Assembly: GCA_941918925.1 (NCBI GenBank) | Contig: OW799233.1 | Span: forward strand, 139,254,223 to 139,318,222 | Origin: Phyto melanocephala | Taxonomy: Eukaryota > Arthropoda > Insecta > Diptera > Rhinophoridae | Reading direction: 5' to 3' | Length of the DNA stretch: 64,000 nt | Part shown: piece by piece, positions 11,167 to 22,402 of the stretch | Numbering within the stretch: position 1 is the first letter of the stretch | How the letters are laid out: each line of letters begins with the position of its first letter | Notes under the pieces: model-generated | Told to the model about the DNA's origin: nothing | Database searches by the model: none | The model's input: only the letters and a program-made list of their open reading frames with translations | Position numbers and translations under genes: made by a program

Positions 11167-12563
11167 AATTTATTTTTAACATGCAAAGATAACTCTGTGG
11201 ATAAAACACCAAAACAAATATTGAATGGAACCTTAAAAGAGGTCCTTGTTATGGCATATATACAAGCTGCATATTACATAATCGTAAAAGAGAACTTTGT
11301 ATTTACTTATAATTTCCAAAAATCTCTGTGCTTATAAATAACGTTTAGTGCTTTGATCAATAATGTTCTTAAATAATTCATGTTTTCTACAATAATTTAA
11401 AAAAATTAAAATGTTTTTCTAACATCTTGCGCCTAAAAGTCTACCACATACTCCTAAAACAAATAATTTTTAAATCAAATAGTATTATTGTTCTAGTCGC
11501 AAACAAAACAAAGTTTTCGAATTTAAATAAATGTTATTGAAGTATTTTTCAGTTTATTATTTAAACACTTGTTAACATTTATTACAATACAAACATCTCT
11601 ATCGAGGAAAAAATGTCTTTGTAAAATGGTCCAATTACAAAAAATTCCTTAAATCCTTTAGGTTTTTCTTTTGAATGTTTATAAGTATTTTTGCTTTTCT
11701 CTAAACACTATTTTCTATAAAACAAATATATATTTATAAAACTTTCATGTATATTTTATACAACGCATACACATACAAATGTATGCAATAAAGTTGTTAA
11801 AGTATTTACGTAGGTGTTTTGTATGTATGTGTGCCATAGTATGATTGTATGCATGTGTTTCATTTTTCTAATTCAAATTTTATGCATATTTCATGAATAC
11901 CAAATGTAATGTTTCTATTTTGTAGTGGTAGTTTTCATTTTTATAGCATTTCAATTCAGCTCAGTTCAACTGAAATACCTCAATGGCATTTTTCTGTGTC
12001 GTTTTACGACTATGACTTTTTTTCTTTGCTTTGTTTACTACAGCTACTGCTTGTATTATTTTCAAGTGTTTATGTGTGTATATGGCAGTGAGTAAAGCAG
12101 GTGTCTTTAAGCTGTCATAGAATACCTTTATTCGGAAGAAGAAAAAATACGAAAATAAAAAAAAAGTTATAATAATAATGAAATGTATGCTCGTTTAGTG
12201 TTTAGTAGTTTATATGTATTTTCTATAAAAAAAAAACTGTTAATATACAATCATATTTATACACATATTTGTACATGTATGCGTTTGTTTAGCTTAGTTT
12301 CTATAGTTTGCAAAATACATGTGTGAGATTTTGTATTTTTTTTATTATATGTTTTTTGATGTTATTTTTATACCAATACTTTCAAATTTAAATGCTTAGA
12401 GATGCTGCTATATAAGGTTTTTCGTATTAAAGCGACCCATGTGCTGATGATGCTGATATCGATTTTGTATAGAATTGTGTTAATATTGTATACATATTAG
12501 GGATCTCGAATACTGCTAGTTTATACAAAGCTGGGACTTTTTAAAATTTATGTCCTCCGACTT
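11167..12563. other. non-coding stretch
   Basis: No gene supported. AT-rich with long T runs; no repeat shared with the rest of the window was noticed. Confidence 0.5.
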
Positions 12564-12720
12564 TTTATATACCCATGGGAGTAGGTTCGCTTTATCAATT
12601 CATAAAACATCGGAATATCCATTTAGTGATTCTGAGTTCAGCTATCATTTTAAAACGATCTAGCTATGTCCGTCTGTTTATTGAAAGCACGATAGAGTGC
12701 GAACCGAAAAATAATCTAAA
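12564..12720 (-). mobile_element. type-B mini-me-like fragment
   Basis: A decayed terminal piece: TATATACCCATGGGAGTAGG in place of the usual end hairpin, ACATCGGAATATCCATTTAG, then AGCTATGTCCGTCTG and GAAAGCACGATAGAG, in the order of the microsatellite end of type-B copies. The rest of the element is absent. Confidence 0.65.
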
Positions 12721-13539
12721 AAAAGGCTTATCACTGAATTTTAGGGACAGTATCCTTTCTAAATTTAGTCACGATTTTCAAAATTATTTTACACAGTTTG
12801 CAGGCACTATTTGTCCGCCTTTTGCAATAAAATAGTAAACAAAACTAAACAGAAATGGTAAAATTGGATGTATGACATAAACAAATTAAGAGATTTTTTT
12901 AAATATTTGTACAATATAAACCTTTTTTTATATTGACCTTTTCTACTAATTTTTGGAAATGATTCCACACTAGAGGAACAAATCAAGTCAATTTTAGACA
13001 AATTGTACTGAAGTTACTTGCATAGCAGTCAGATGGTTTTGTATTAGATCGAAAGGCACGTGAAGCAAAACTTTTCAAGCACTTGTTTTCAAATTATATA
13101 TAACATGTAGTGAAACATATGGTGCAGCATTACAATGATTAAATCAAATTTATGCATTAGCAGCATTCGATACAGGTTTGCTGTGATGGTTATGACAACA
13201 CCCAGAAACAACAAATTTAATTGAAAACGAAACTCTATTTTGTGCTTAAATAATTTCGGATGCAATAATCATAATCTCATAGTGCTGACTCTATATTTAT
13301 ATATCGAAACGAAATTCTTCGGTGCAACAGTTTAGTAAAACATCAATTTTAAGTTATTCTTATATTCACACAAAGATTAGAGTACATACATTTAAACCAT
13401 TTGAACGATCATCTGAAATTAAAGCAACAAAAATCTATTTTTGGTTTTCAACGTTAAAAGAACTAATTTAATATTTTTTTTTTGATTTTTTCGAGAAATT
13501 GTATTAAGTCTTTGATGACGAACTAAGTAGTCCACAATT
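12721..13539. other. non-coding stretch
   Basis: No gene or shared repeat seen. Confidence 0.45.
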
Positions 13540-13980
13540 TTTTAAGAACTCTACAGTGCACTGCCAAGAAGAAAAGAAAATTCAAACCTTGTGTCAAGTG
13601 CAAGTAACTACAGAAAATCTTTGAAGAAGATAGCTAATTATTGCGATTTTAATGTGTCACGCTTGACTTTAGATCGAGTGCTACATCAATGTAATTTCTT
13701 TCACCACCAAAAATTAAAGAATGGAACACGATTATTTTCCCAACACAAAAGGGCGCGTTAAAATTTGCCAAAACTAATATGAGAGGCGAATTTGAATAAG
13801 GTAAGACAGCCCTGAAATTTTTTTACTAAATACTTTAAAAGTTTTGTTTGTGAATAGTTTTTTTTCCGATAAAAAAATTTTAATTAAGACATTTGAAATG
13901 AGTATATCGCTCACTAGAGAAAATTTAATAAGGAACCAAGATAGTTTTCCAACACAAATTTCTGGGTAATCATGGTCCAC
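13540..13980 (+). pseudogene. Tc1-like transposase relic
   Basis: One frame reads YRKSLKKIANYCDFNVSRLT followed by LDRVLHQCNFF and then, near 13740, a segment like LFSQHK-RA-KFAKTNM, the usual order of a Tc1 linker between the HTH and catalytic domains. A short FFSDKK string at about 13857 occupies the place of the first catalytic Asp motif (FSDEK). Stops and frameshifts interrupt it throughout and the catalytic core beyond is not recognisable. No TIRs found. The match is by motif order only. Confidence 0.45.
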
Positions 13981-14541
13981 AATATCTAATCAAGAATTAA
14001 GGAATCTGACAAGATTATGGATTTAAAATCCGTTTTTATTAATAATTTGGTGACAATTACAAACAAATATATGTTTAGAATTTATGCCATATTGAATCTT
14101 CAAGCTTATTTCGAACAATATGAAATTATTTATAGTTTTTGCACACCATTTTGAAATCCTATAAATTGTTATAACGGTGTAAAACAAGTGTAGCTTTAGT
14201 TATTAATTTTGTATGTTCCTTCAGTATAAATTTGAATTTTCTTTGCTTGGTGTTTATATAAGAGGTTGATGCATTTTTCTACTCAAGCTAGTACCCAATG
14301 AGTTTGAAAGATTTTATTGAGATTTAAAAGAGTTAAATTTCAAACCTTTTTGACTAGTCTGGGCTTTCATCATTTCTGAACTGTACAAACCATGTTAATA
14401 TCCATGGAACAGATTTACAATATATATATATAACTGAGAATAAATGACAGCTATGAACTTTTAAAACTATCATGTAAGTTATTTTTATCCCACACTTTTG
14501 TGTTATTCATCCAATATATTTTCCGTAGCTGATAGTCGAAT

Positions 14542-14737
14542 GACTGTTGAATACTTAGCCGATAATAAAGCCCCTGAGAAACACCCTTACTTCGAAGACT
14601 TTGTGATGTCTAGTAGAGATAATAAGCTATTTCAAAATTTATTGCCACACAACTTTAAGTCCATTCAATATAAAAAACTTTTTTCTGTTCCTGGCTTATC
14701 ATTATTAATTTTGGAGTTTTTTTTATTATATTTTTAA
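14542..14737 (+). CDS. hypothetical short ORF, possible terminal exon
   Basis: An ATG-started ORF of 64 codons. It begins MTVEYLADNKAPEKHPYFED and is hydrophilic until a hydrophobic C-terminal run. Upstream, the sequence ATTTTCCGTAG (AG at 14529-14530) could be a splice acceptor, and the frame stays open from there. I do not recognise the protein. It could be a terminal exon, a decayed gene or chance. No partner exon was found nearby. Confidence 0.2.
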
Positions 14738-16093
14738 CTTAATAAATAACATAATGAACTATTTAAAAGTAAATAATATTAATACAGTTTTAATTAGATT
14801 TATAATTTTTATCAAAATTACATTTGAGGTTAAGATTTTTAAAAAAGTTTTGAAACTTTTTTTTTGGTTCCTTGCATTAATTTTGGGTTGCGTATAAAAA
14901 AGTTTGTAATATGATTTCACAGAGGTTTATCTCGATATTATAAATGGCTTTAATCATACCTCTACTAAACATAAAATAAAGAAGAAAGTTTTCAGTTTGC
15001 CATTTTAGTAATTAAAAATAAATTAAAACCTTTGAAAACCTTTTGTGTTTTTAAAGTTTCCAAGCCTTTAGAAAAATATAATAATTTTTTGACTCACAAA
15101 AAAAAGAGAGAGATTATAAGGATTTCCTTGATACGTGCTTTAAATACAGTTTTAATTAGCGTATGTCTGTAAATGGTAATGTATGTTATCTTGTGCTGGA
15201 AATAAAAATAAATTAAAACAAGATATAAGATAATAATTTAAATCACATTAGTTTTAATATTTCAAACATTTACCCCAATTTGTTTTTTATTAAATTCCAA
15301 TAATCCCTGAATGCTAGTATATACATCCCTAATAAACATATTTGCCTTTGTCTTTTTCTTTTTGTATTGTGACAAAGAATCATAGATATCCAGTTAATGT
15401 GGCCACAAGATTCGACCAGAAAGATTTTTAAGGTTCACTTTGTTATTACTAGCATTTAAAGTTGTTTTTTTTTTAATCTAGGAAAAAAAGGTTCTCTCTG
15501 TTTATATGGCCTAATAAGTATGGAAATAAGTGTGTACACAGTTGTACCTGCAAGTCGTTCTTTAGCTTAGTTGTTTAGTTTGTTAATATATTTTTAAGTT
15601 ATTCAAGTTTGTGTTATTATAGAAAAAAAAAAAAAAATAAAAACAAAACAACAGGAGGAGGTGTCTTGCCTTAGCGCAAAAAATAATAGCACAGCAGGGT
15701 TTATAAATTGAATTTTTCATTTTCTGTGTGAAATATGTTTTATTATTTTATTATTATTGAAAATGCTGTAAAAAAGACCGTTTGCAAGTAGAATATTGCT
15801 GGTTTTTAATTTGAAACGATAAAAAGTCAGACGTCTTCCCAGACAGTGCTTTCAGGAGTTACACTACATATATAAAATAAAAATAAAAAATAAAAAATAA
15901 ATAAATAAAAAATAAAAAATAAAAAATAAATAAAAAAAACTGCCTAGTTGCTTTTTGAAAACTAGAAAAATTAGTCACTAAAGGCATTGCTTTTAGACTA
16001 GAAAATTCGGATTTGAGTAAAATTTTTTTTCTTCATGGACTTTAAAAAGAAGAAGAAAAAAAAGTAAAAGTGTTATATGCAGCGGCGCCGAAT
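14738..16093. other. non-coding stretch with simple repeats
   Basis: No gene supported apart from simple-sequence tracts; a polyA tract sits near 15625-15640. Confidence 0.5.
15872..15938. repeat. ATAAA/AAATA simple repeat
   Basis: A run of about 13 units of AAATA-type pentamers and hexamers. Confidence 0.9.
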
Positions 16094-16337
16094 TTACTCT
16101 TCATCATCATGTTCATATTGTAGCTTAGCCCAGATTTCAGATTTCATGTTATACGCCATTTGCTTTATTAGTTCCGATTCATATTTCATTTAGAATTTTG
16201 CCATATTTCACTACTCAAGTACTTTCATTTGGTACCCATAATAATGGGTTAAACAATTTTTCCGCCATTTTATTTCAGACGTCATCTCGGGTTTTACACC
16301 ATTTAAGTAGTTTTCTGTATTCCACTGGCCAACTCAT
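16094..16337 (-). pseudogene. unidentified decayed coding stretch
   Basis: On the minus strand a frame starting at an ATG (16337) reads MSWPVEYRKLLKWCKTRDDV then a TGA. It resumes NKMAEKLFNPLLWVPNEST to another TGA. After a frame change, MKYESELIKQMAYNMKSEIW continues to an acidic C-terminus HDDEE and a TAA at 16094-16096. The residue composition and the natural-looking acidic end suggest a broken gene or processed pseudogene rather than chance, but I do not recognise the family. No introns, TIRs or poly-A tail were identified to decide how it arose. Confidence 0.35.
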
Positions 16338-16697
16338 TTTATGTCACTATTGTGGGGGTTGGAGAGACCAAGCTACTTAACAAAACAAAACAGATAATCA
16401 CATATATTACCAATCAAATGTTTTAGATTCTGCAATAGAACTTTTCATTTGTGATTATAAAAATTCTATTACAAGAATCATAATTTATTAATGCTGACTA
16501 CATACATACATATTTATATGCCGAAACGAAATTCTGATGATATAACCGTAAAACTCTACTATTACAACTAAACTATGCGATGGGTAACAATTGTGGTTCT
16601 CACAACCAATACTGTTTCTTTATGTATAAAAACTTTATTTGACTCAACAGTTAATCTATACTGCCATGTTGGATTTTTACATTTTCATAGTTAACTA

Positions 16698-17457
16698 AAG
16701 GGTGATTTTTTAACTATTATCTTTTTGGAAACACTGGTTTAAACAGCTGACGCACGTTTCGTGTTTTGTTTCACTGTCAAACATCTTCAGTTTGGTCTAT
16801 AATTTAACCATGAATCGTCTTACAAATTGTCGATTTTGGAGTGAAGATCAGCCAGAAGCATTGCAAGAGCTATCAATGCATCCAGAAAAAGTCATAGTTT
16901 GGTGCGGTTTATGGGCTGGTGGCATCATTGGACCGTACTTCTTCAAAGATGATGCGAATCGTAACGTGACTGTGAATGGTGAGCGCTACCGTGAGATGAT
17001 ATCCAACTTTTTTTTGCCCAAAATGCAAGAGCTTGATATGCATGACATGTGGTTTCAACAAGACTGTGCCATATGCCATACAGCACGCTTAACAATGGAC
17101 TTATTGAGGGGCGAGTTTGGTGAACATTTTATTTCACGTTAGGGACCGGTCAATTAGTGCGATTTAACGCTTTTATCTATTTTTTGTGGGGCCATGTTAA
17201 AGCTCATATCATGCCCGTTTCAATTAAAAGACAACATTGAAGCATTTATTCATGAGATACCGGCCGAAATGTGGGAAAGAGTATGCAAAAATTGATCTAA
17301 GTAGATGGACCATTTGAGGCGCAGTCACGGTCAACATTTGCATGAAATAATCTTCTAAGATTAAGTTATATGGATCGATTCAAATAAAGATTTTATGTAT
17401 TTTCTGAATTTTATGTGTTTTTTTTTTAACTTTCCTATAGCTCTTAAAAAATCACGA
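16698..17457 (+). mobile_element. mariner element, internally deleted
   Basis: The ends are GGGTGATTTTTTAA and TTAAAAAATCAC inverted repeats flanked by TA (16696-16697, 17458-17459). The interior carries a transposase gene missing its N-terminal two-fifths. It belongs to the same broad family as the relics at 4047-4440, 59843-60250 and 62590-63290. Confidence 0.8.
16810..17350 (+). pseudogene. mariner transposase, N-terminally deleted and interrupted
   Basis: The ATG gives MNRLTN and then jumps directly to CRFWSEDQPEAL, so the HTH region and first catalytic Asp (normally FSDEAHF) are deleted. Next come HPEKVIVWCGLW, GGIIGPYFFKDD, VTVNGERYREM, and WFQQDCAICHTA with the second catalytic Asp, then LLRGEFGEHFISR and a TAG at 17140-17142. 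Beyond the stop, CDLTLL (third catalytic Asp), EIPAEMWERVC and HLHEIIF complete the C-terminus in shifted frames. The spacing between the second and third acids is close to that of D37D-type mariners. It cannot encode active enzyme. Confidence 0.85.
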
Positions 17458-17459
17458 TA

Positions 17460-17949
17460 TGAATATTTTGGGGAATTAAGGGAGAAGATTGTGAAATACC
17501 CATAAATAAATCTATCGACCGCCAATTTGTTGCAGTGACCACATTGGACTTCAATTTTTTATAGTGTAGTCAAATGCTTTCACTTGATACGCATGTAGGC
17601 TCTTTCCGTTGCATAGAAACTAAAAAAAAATAATATTTGTAAACTAAAGAAAAAATACCGTACACCGTTATATTTCTATGCTTATAACACAATTAGTTTC
17701 GCAGCAATTTGATACATTTTCACGGAAATAGTGGTGTTTTTAACATGTTCAAAAATATTTTCCAAATAATTTGTTCCTATTACTTCGCCGAGAAGTGATC
17801 GATTGGTTCAAAATTTTTCACGAATATCTCTAGCGGCATATTTAATCTATAAACATTAAAGCTTGTGTCCATAAATTCTACTAGAGCTAAAAACTATTAA
17901 TTTTGGTGGTTAAAATAAGCCAAAACAGACACAGTCATGCTCGCTGATT
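17460..17949. other. non-coding stretch
   Basis: No gene or shared repeat seen. Confidence 0.45.
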
Positions 17950-18080
17950 TTTTGATACCAAATATGGGCCCTGCCGGCTTCAATCGACTCCCCTATTCAT
18001 AAGCCTTCAGAAAATTCATAATTTATCGGATCAGAAATGAATGAATATTGTTATTACACTGTCTGTGAAGGTTATAATAA
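17950..18080 (+). mobile_element. type-A mini-me-like fragment
   Basis: It retains TTCAATCGACTCCCCTATTC and CATAAGCCTTCAGAAAATTC, then a decayed CACTGTCTGTGAAGG end, colinear with the 3' part of the copy at 5992-6848 but lacking the microsatellite. Confidence 0.7.
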
Positions 18081-18135
18081 AAAGCTGTCGACTCAAGACT
18101 ATCTGATAAATAAAACATAATGACAAAGCTGTATA

Positions 18136-18391
18136 TCGATGCCTTACTTCCTCAACCTCGTATCTTAAAAAATACGGTTTTGACTTTTTCTTATCAAACG
18201 ATTGTTTTATGCTTTAACTAAAAAAGATTAGTATATTATTACTACTAATATACATAAATACAATCAATTCCTTAATAATTGCATTTAAACTTTTAACCAA
18301 ACACCGAAGTATAAAAACATGAACCGTTTTTTTTGTCTCTCCTGAAAAATTTTATTTTTTAAGATACGAGGTTGAGGAAGTAAGGCATCGA
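18136..18391. mobile_element. MITE family D, copy 1
   Basis: A 256-bp palindrome-ended element. The terminal inverted repeat starts TCGATGCCTTACTTCCTCAA and extends to about 38 bp (through the CGTATCTTAAAAAAT region), nearly perfect. TA dinucleotides flank both ends. A second copy lies at 34756-35016. No ORF. Confidence 0.85.
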
Positions 18392-18393
18392 TA

Positions 18394-20015
18394 TGCTTCT
18401 CAAAAGGTGAAAAGGTTTAAAAATAAAACAAACTTGAAACGTGATTCTAAATACGTAAATACAAATATAAGTACTATTTTTTTAAAACCCTTAAAATTTT
18501 CGTTTATCATCAAATACAAGAACAACAATAAGACAAACACTGCTTTTATATGTAATGTTTAGAAAAAAAACACATAATCACTTTTGTGGCCATATTATAG
18601 TGAGACTAAGGAAAAAGCTAAATGTATTTTATACATTATACAATTTTAATGCTTATCAAATCGAACTTTTTTCCTATAAAATATTCAATAAGTTGGCTGA
18701 GTTTCATAAATATTTAAAATGCCATTGGTGAAGTCACAAAGTGTCCTAAGTATCGTATTGTTGCAATGTTAAATTGTTGAAAATTTGAAAACAGTTTAAA
18801 AACGTTACAATAAAAACTTTACAATAAAAAATTTTAAAATTATGGTTTATATTGTGACATTGTGAGAATACAACACTTAAGGCCATACAAACATACGTAT
18901 GAACCATTTGTGTATTTTCGAAAAATTTTTTTTGGTTTAATGGTTTCTTAAATTTAAAACGTGTATGTAACGTTATTGCAGAGAGACATGTAGATGTTAT
19001 TAAATCAGGCACCAATAAAATATTATTTTAAAATTTTGTGTCATAAGAGGAATATATAGACTGTTGTTTTTTTATGACGATTGCATATAGAGTTGTTTGT
19101 AAATAATATTTATAGCTGATTTTATGACAAATATGACATTTGATTAAAGCGTTAGCAGATTAAATATTCATAACGAGATATTTTCATTGTGAACATTTTA
19201 AAAGAAATAAAAATGTTTTTGCAGGATTTGTAATTTAGAAATTTTATATAGAAAATTATACCTCTTTGTAAGCCTTAACCGCTCTGTTGGTTTTAAAATT
19301 AATTTACCTGTAAAGAAATAAAACAAAAATTTATATAAGAACTTATTACTTAATCATTTAAATTTTAAATGAACTAGGATTATTTTACAAACTGTAAGAC
19401 ATTTTTGCTATTTTTAGATTTTTACTAATTACGTCTTACAAACTCATTTGTATAAATGAACTGCTCTATAAGTATAATGCTATTATATATAGCACAATAT
19501 AATCAGAACATTAAAAAAAAACACAATATTTAATTGAAGCATTAAGGGAATATATTATAGACTAAAACAAAGTTAACTAACACCACCACATTACTTTTGC
19601 AACAAAGTTAACTTGTTTAGAAAAACTTACATACTTGAAAAAGATAATTTGCTTGAGTTTAATGCTACGGCTACAAACTTATCTAAAACTGAATTAATTT
19701 TTCAATTTGCAATGAATTCATTGACTCTTTGCTCTTGTATTCAATGCGAAGAAAGAAAAAAACTTGCATGGAGAAGGTGAGATGTGAAAAAAAATCTTAA
19801 GAAACAGTAGACTGACTTAAAGAAATGTAAACGCAAAAGTCATACTAAAGGTTGGATCAACAATATGTGGACATATTTATTTTCCCAAATAGAAAACTTA
19901 GTATTTAGAACAATAGATAAAAGTATTTAATTGCGGGATGGGGATGTTCAGTTGTTTTGTTAACTCTGTTCTTAACAGTGGCCATTGAAATTAGATCAAT
20001 CGTCTAAGTAATAAA
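18394..20015. other. non-coding stretch
   Basis: AT-rich; no gene, repeat boundary or RNA gene supported. Confidence 0.5.
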
Positions 20016-21404
20016 TTTTTTTATAACCACTACCAAAACAATGTATGGTGTTATATTAATTTTGTCATTCCATTTATAACACATCGAAAAATTCATTTCA
20101 CATAATTCATTTATTTTCTAAGACCTTGTTTAATTTAAAACGTCTAGCTAGTCTGTAAGTCTATCCGTCTATCCCTTAGTTGAAAATACGATAGTGATTG
20201 AACAAAAAAAGCTAGAGGATAAAATGTTGGCAAAAAATTTTTAGTACCACAGAAGTATGGGTTTAAAATTGGTCAAATAGGGGGATAGTTAAAGCTCGTA
20301 ATGCAAAAGTAAGTCATAAAAAATGTTTTCGGATATTGAATTAATTGCGATTACGTCTAAACACAATGATCTAGAGGGAATAAATTTTAAAAGTGTCTTC
20401 AATAAAACTAAAAATGTTTCCCCGAAAGCGACTCAAACATTTTTTTAAAAGGAGCTATCTATAGATCAAAACATATGAAAATTTACCTCGCACAGTGACT
20501 ATTTAAAATTTCAAAAGTCATAAAAATAAATTTTAAAAATCTAGTTTCTTTGTCAATATTATTGTTAAATCGGAAAATTAATGTTGACACGCCTATTTTA
20601 ACGCTCACCTTATATATAACGCTTTTTCTTAGTTTAAACATTTTTTCTCTGAACAAAGCATTCGAAGAATATTTACTGTGTTTAACATACAAGTAAAAAC
20701 ACTGTAAGAAATAATTTTGGCACGCCTACTTTAATGCCTGCTTTTACATAATCTATCATTAATGAAATTCAAAAGCTTTGAAGCAACAGAATTAAGCGTG
20801 CGACTCGGAGATTTTTCAAATATAGCCTTAATGGTATTGGTTAATGGTATTGAAATACCATAAAATAAAGGTGGAACTCCCACTTTGACGCTCACTTTCC
20901 ATATAACGATTCTTCTTAAAATCATATAATTTCTTAATTGACAAAGAGTTTGGAAGATTAAAGGACTCTTTAATGTAATATCTCAATATAATTCTTTAGC
21001 AGAAATTACCATAGCATGCCTACTTTAATGCCTACCTTAAAAATATGGATATTATTAACATTTAAAAGCTCATTAAACTGCCAAAAGTAGATACTCGAAG
21101 CTGAAGTTTCGCCAGTGTGGTTTTCTATGTTTCAATATCTAAGTTAAATTCTATAGAAGATGTTACCTTGATTCACATTCTTTTGTTGGCTTTGTATAAT
21201 ATCAAAGGTCTTGAATTGTCATAGAAATCCATAGTTCTATACCATACTTGAAACTAGTTCATGGATTACATGCGTGACGCGCCCAGATAATGCACACCTA
21301 CTTAAATGTGCCTGTTACGAATGTGTCAATTCAGTGGAATTTTTTTCATCGCAATATTTATCGCATATTGTTGGAGTTACAACACAGTTTATTTAATTAA
21401 TATA

Positions 21405-22025
21405 TAGTGCCACCTCGCTTAATGTAATCCTCGAAAAGCGCATCTCCTCGAGCGCATCTCCTCGATTATCCAAAATGATCAATTTGTCATTTTGATTTAC
21501 ATATTTTTTATTTAGATCTTTTAGCTTTAGAATAACCGCAATTCCAAGAATACTGAAATATGGGTGTTGCACTTGTTTTTAGTAGATATGTACTCAGTTG
21601 AAAGAATCTCTTTTCGTAAAAGGTTGTTCCATTTACATTGAATAAAAAGCCGGTGATAACAAAATTTGTCAAACTTTCAATTAAACAAAAAAGTGATATT
21701 CGTTATAAGCTTGAAAAGGGCATATCGGTAAAAGTGACTTGCGACGAATATAAAGTGCACAAACCAATATCCAGAATTAAAAAAAGCATAAAGCTGCATT
21801 AAAAAAATTCGTTGCAAATGATGAATTTTGACCAGGCAAGCGTATTACAACAAGAGTTTGTAAATATCCAAAAATGGAAAAGGATTTGTAAAAATATTTT
21901 ATGAAGCCATATTAAACCATAAAAGAAAATTTGCGCCCTAAAATATTGAGACTCGGTTATCGCAACAACCTCAATTTTCGCAACGGCCAAAATTTTTATT
22001 GGTTGCGTTAAGCGAGGTTGCACTG
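21405..22025 (+). mobile_element. pogo/Tigger-like element, non-autonomous
   Basis: The termini are TAGTGCCACCTCGCTTAA and, inverted, CAGTGCAACCTCGCTTAA (two mismatches in 18), each next to a TA (21403-21404 and 22026-22027). The interior retains a CENP-B-type DNA-binding segment (21644-21802) and then decays, with no DDE core. TIR sequence, TA target and the HTH type together indicate the pogo branch of Tc1/mariner. It is 621 bp. Confidence 0.8.
21644..21802 (+). pseudogene. pogo-like transposase N-terminal HTH fragment
   Basis: The frame reads LSIKQKSDIRYKLEKGISVK followed by EYKVHKPISRIKK and a TAA. This matches the CENP-B/psq N-terminal helix-turn-helix pattern (LT..EK..I...LE.G.S...I...Y.V...TISRI.K), which binds the TIRs in pogo elements. 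Only this domain survives, about 50 residues; the remainder of the element has many stops. Confidence 0.7.
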
Positions 22026-22402
22026 TATTTTAACAACTTCTACTTAACCCAATTTATAAAGTTCCACATACCTACTTTAGTATTTAAAAATTTTATAAAA
22101 TTTTTACATCAATTGTTATCAATTATTTTATATATAGGAAGTTTTATGCCCACAAAAAAATAATATAAATTTTCAACTGTAGAAATACTTTAGGATCCAT
22201 TTTGAAACCAAATGCAAGAAAATAAATATATGATAAATCCAACTCATACCACAAAATGTATACATATTTTAGTACAAATAAATTATTCTTCAGTGATTAT
22301 AGTTGTTGAAAATATATTGAATTTTTTTGTATAAAAGTCCTACACAAAATCGTTGATGGGTATTTAAATTTCTACACAGCCTAATAAATATAGTGCTCTT
22401 AC

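Larger units (their letters stand above)
20016..22402 (-). mobile_element. old, highly diverged type-B mini-me-like copy
   Basis: The microsatellite end is recognisable as ATAACCACTACCAAAACAAT, TTGTCATTCCATTTATAACA and CTATCCGTCTATCCC. Motifs such as TGGCACGCCTACTTTAATGC recur internally, and the opposite end reads ATGGGTATTTAAATT, then AATATAGTGCTCTTACC. It lacks the nested mariner found in the five younger type-B copies, so it either predates that insertion or is a different subfamily. A pogo-like element interrupts it at 21405-22025. Confidence 0.7.
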
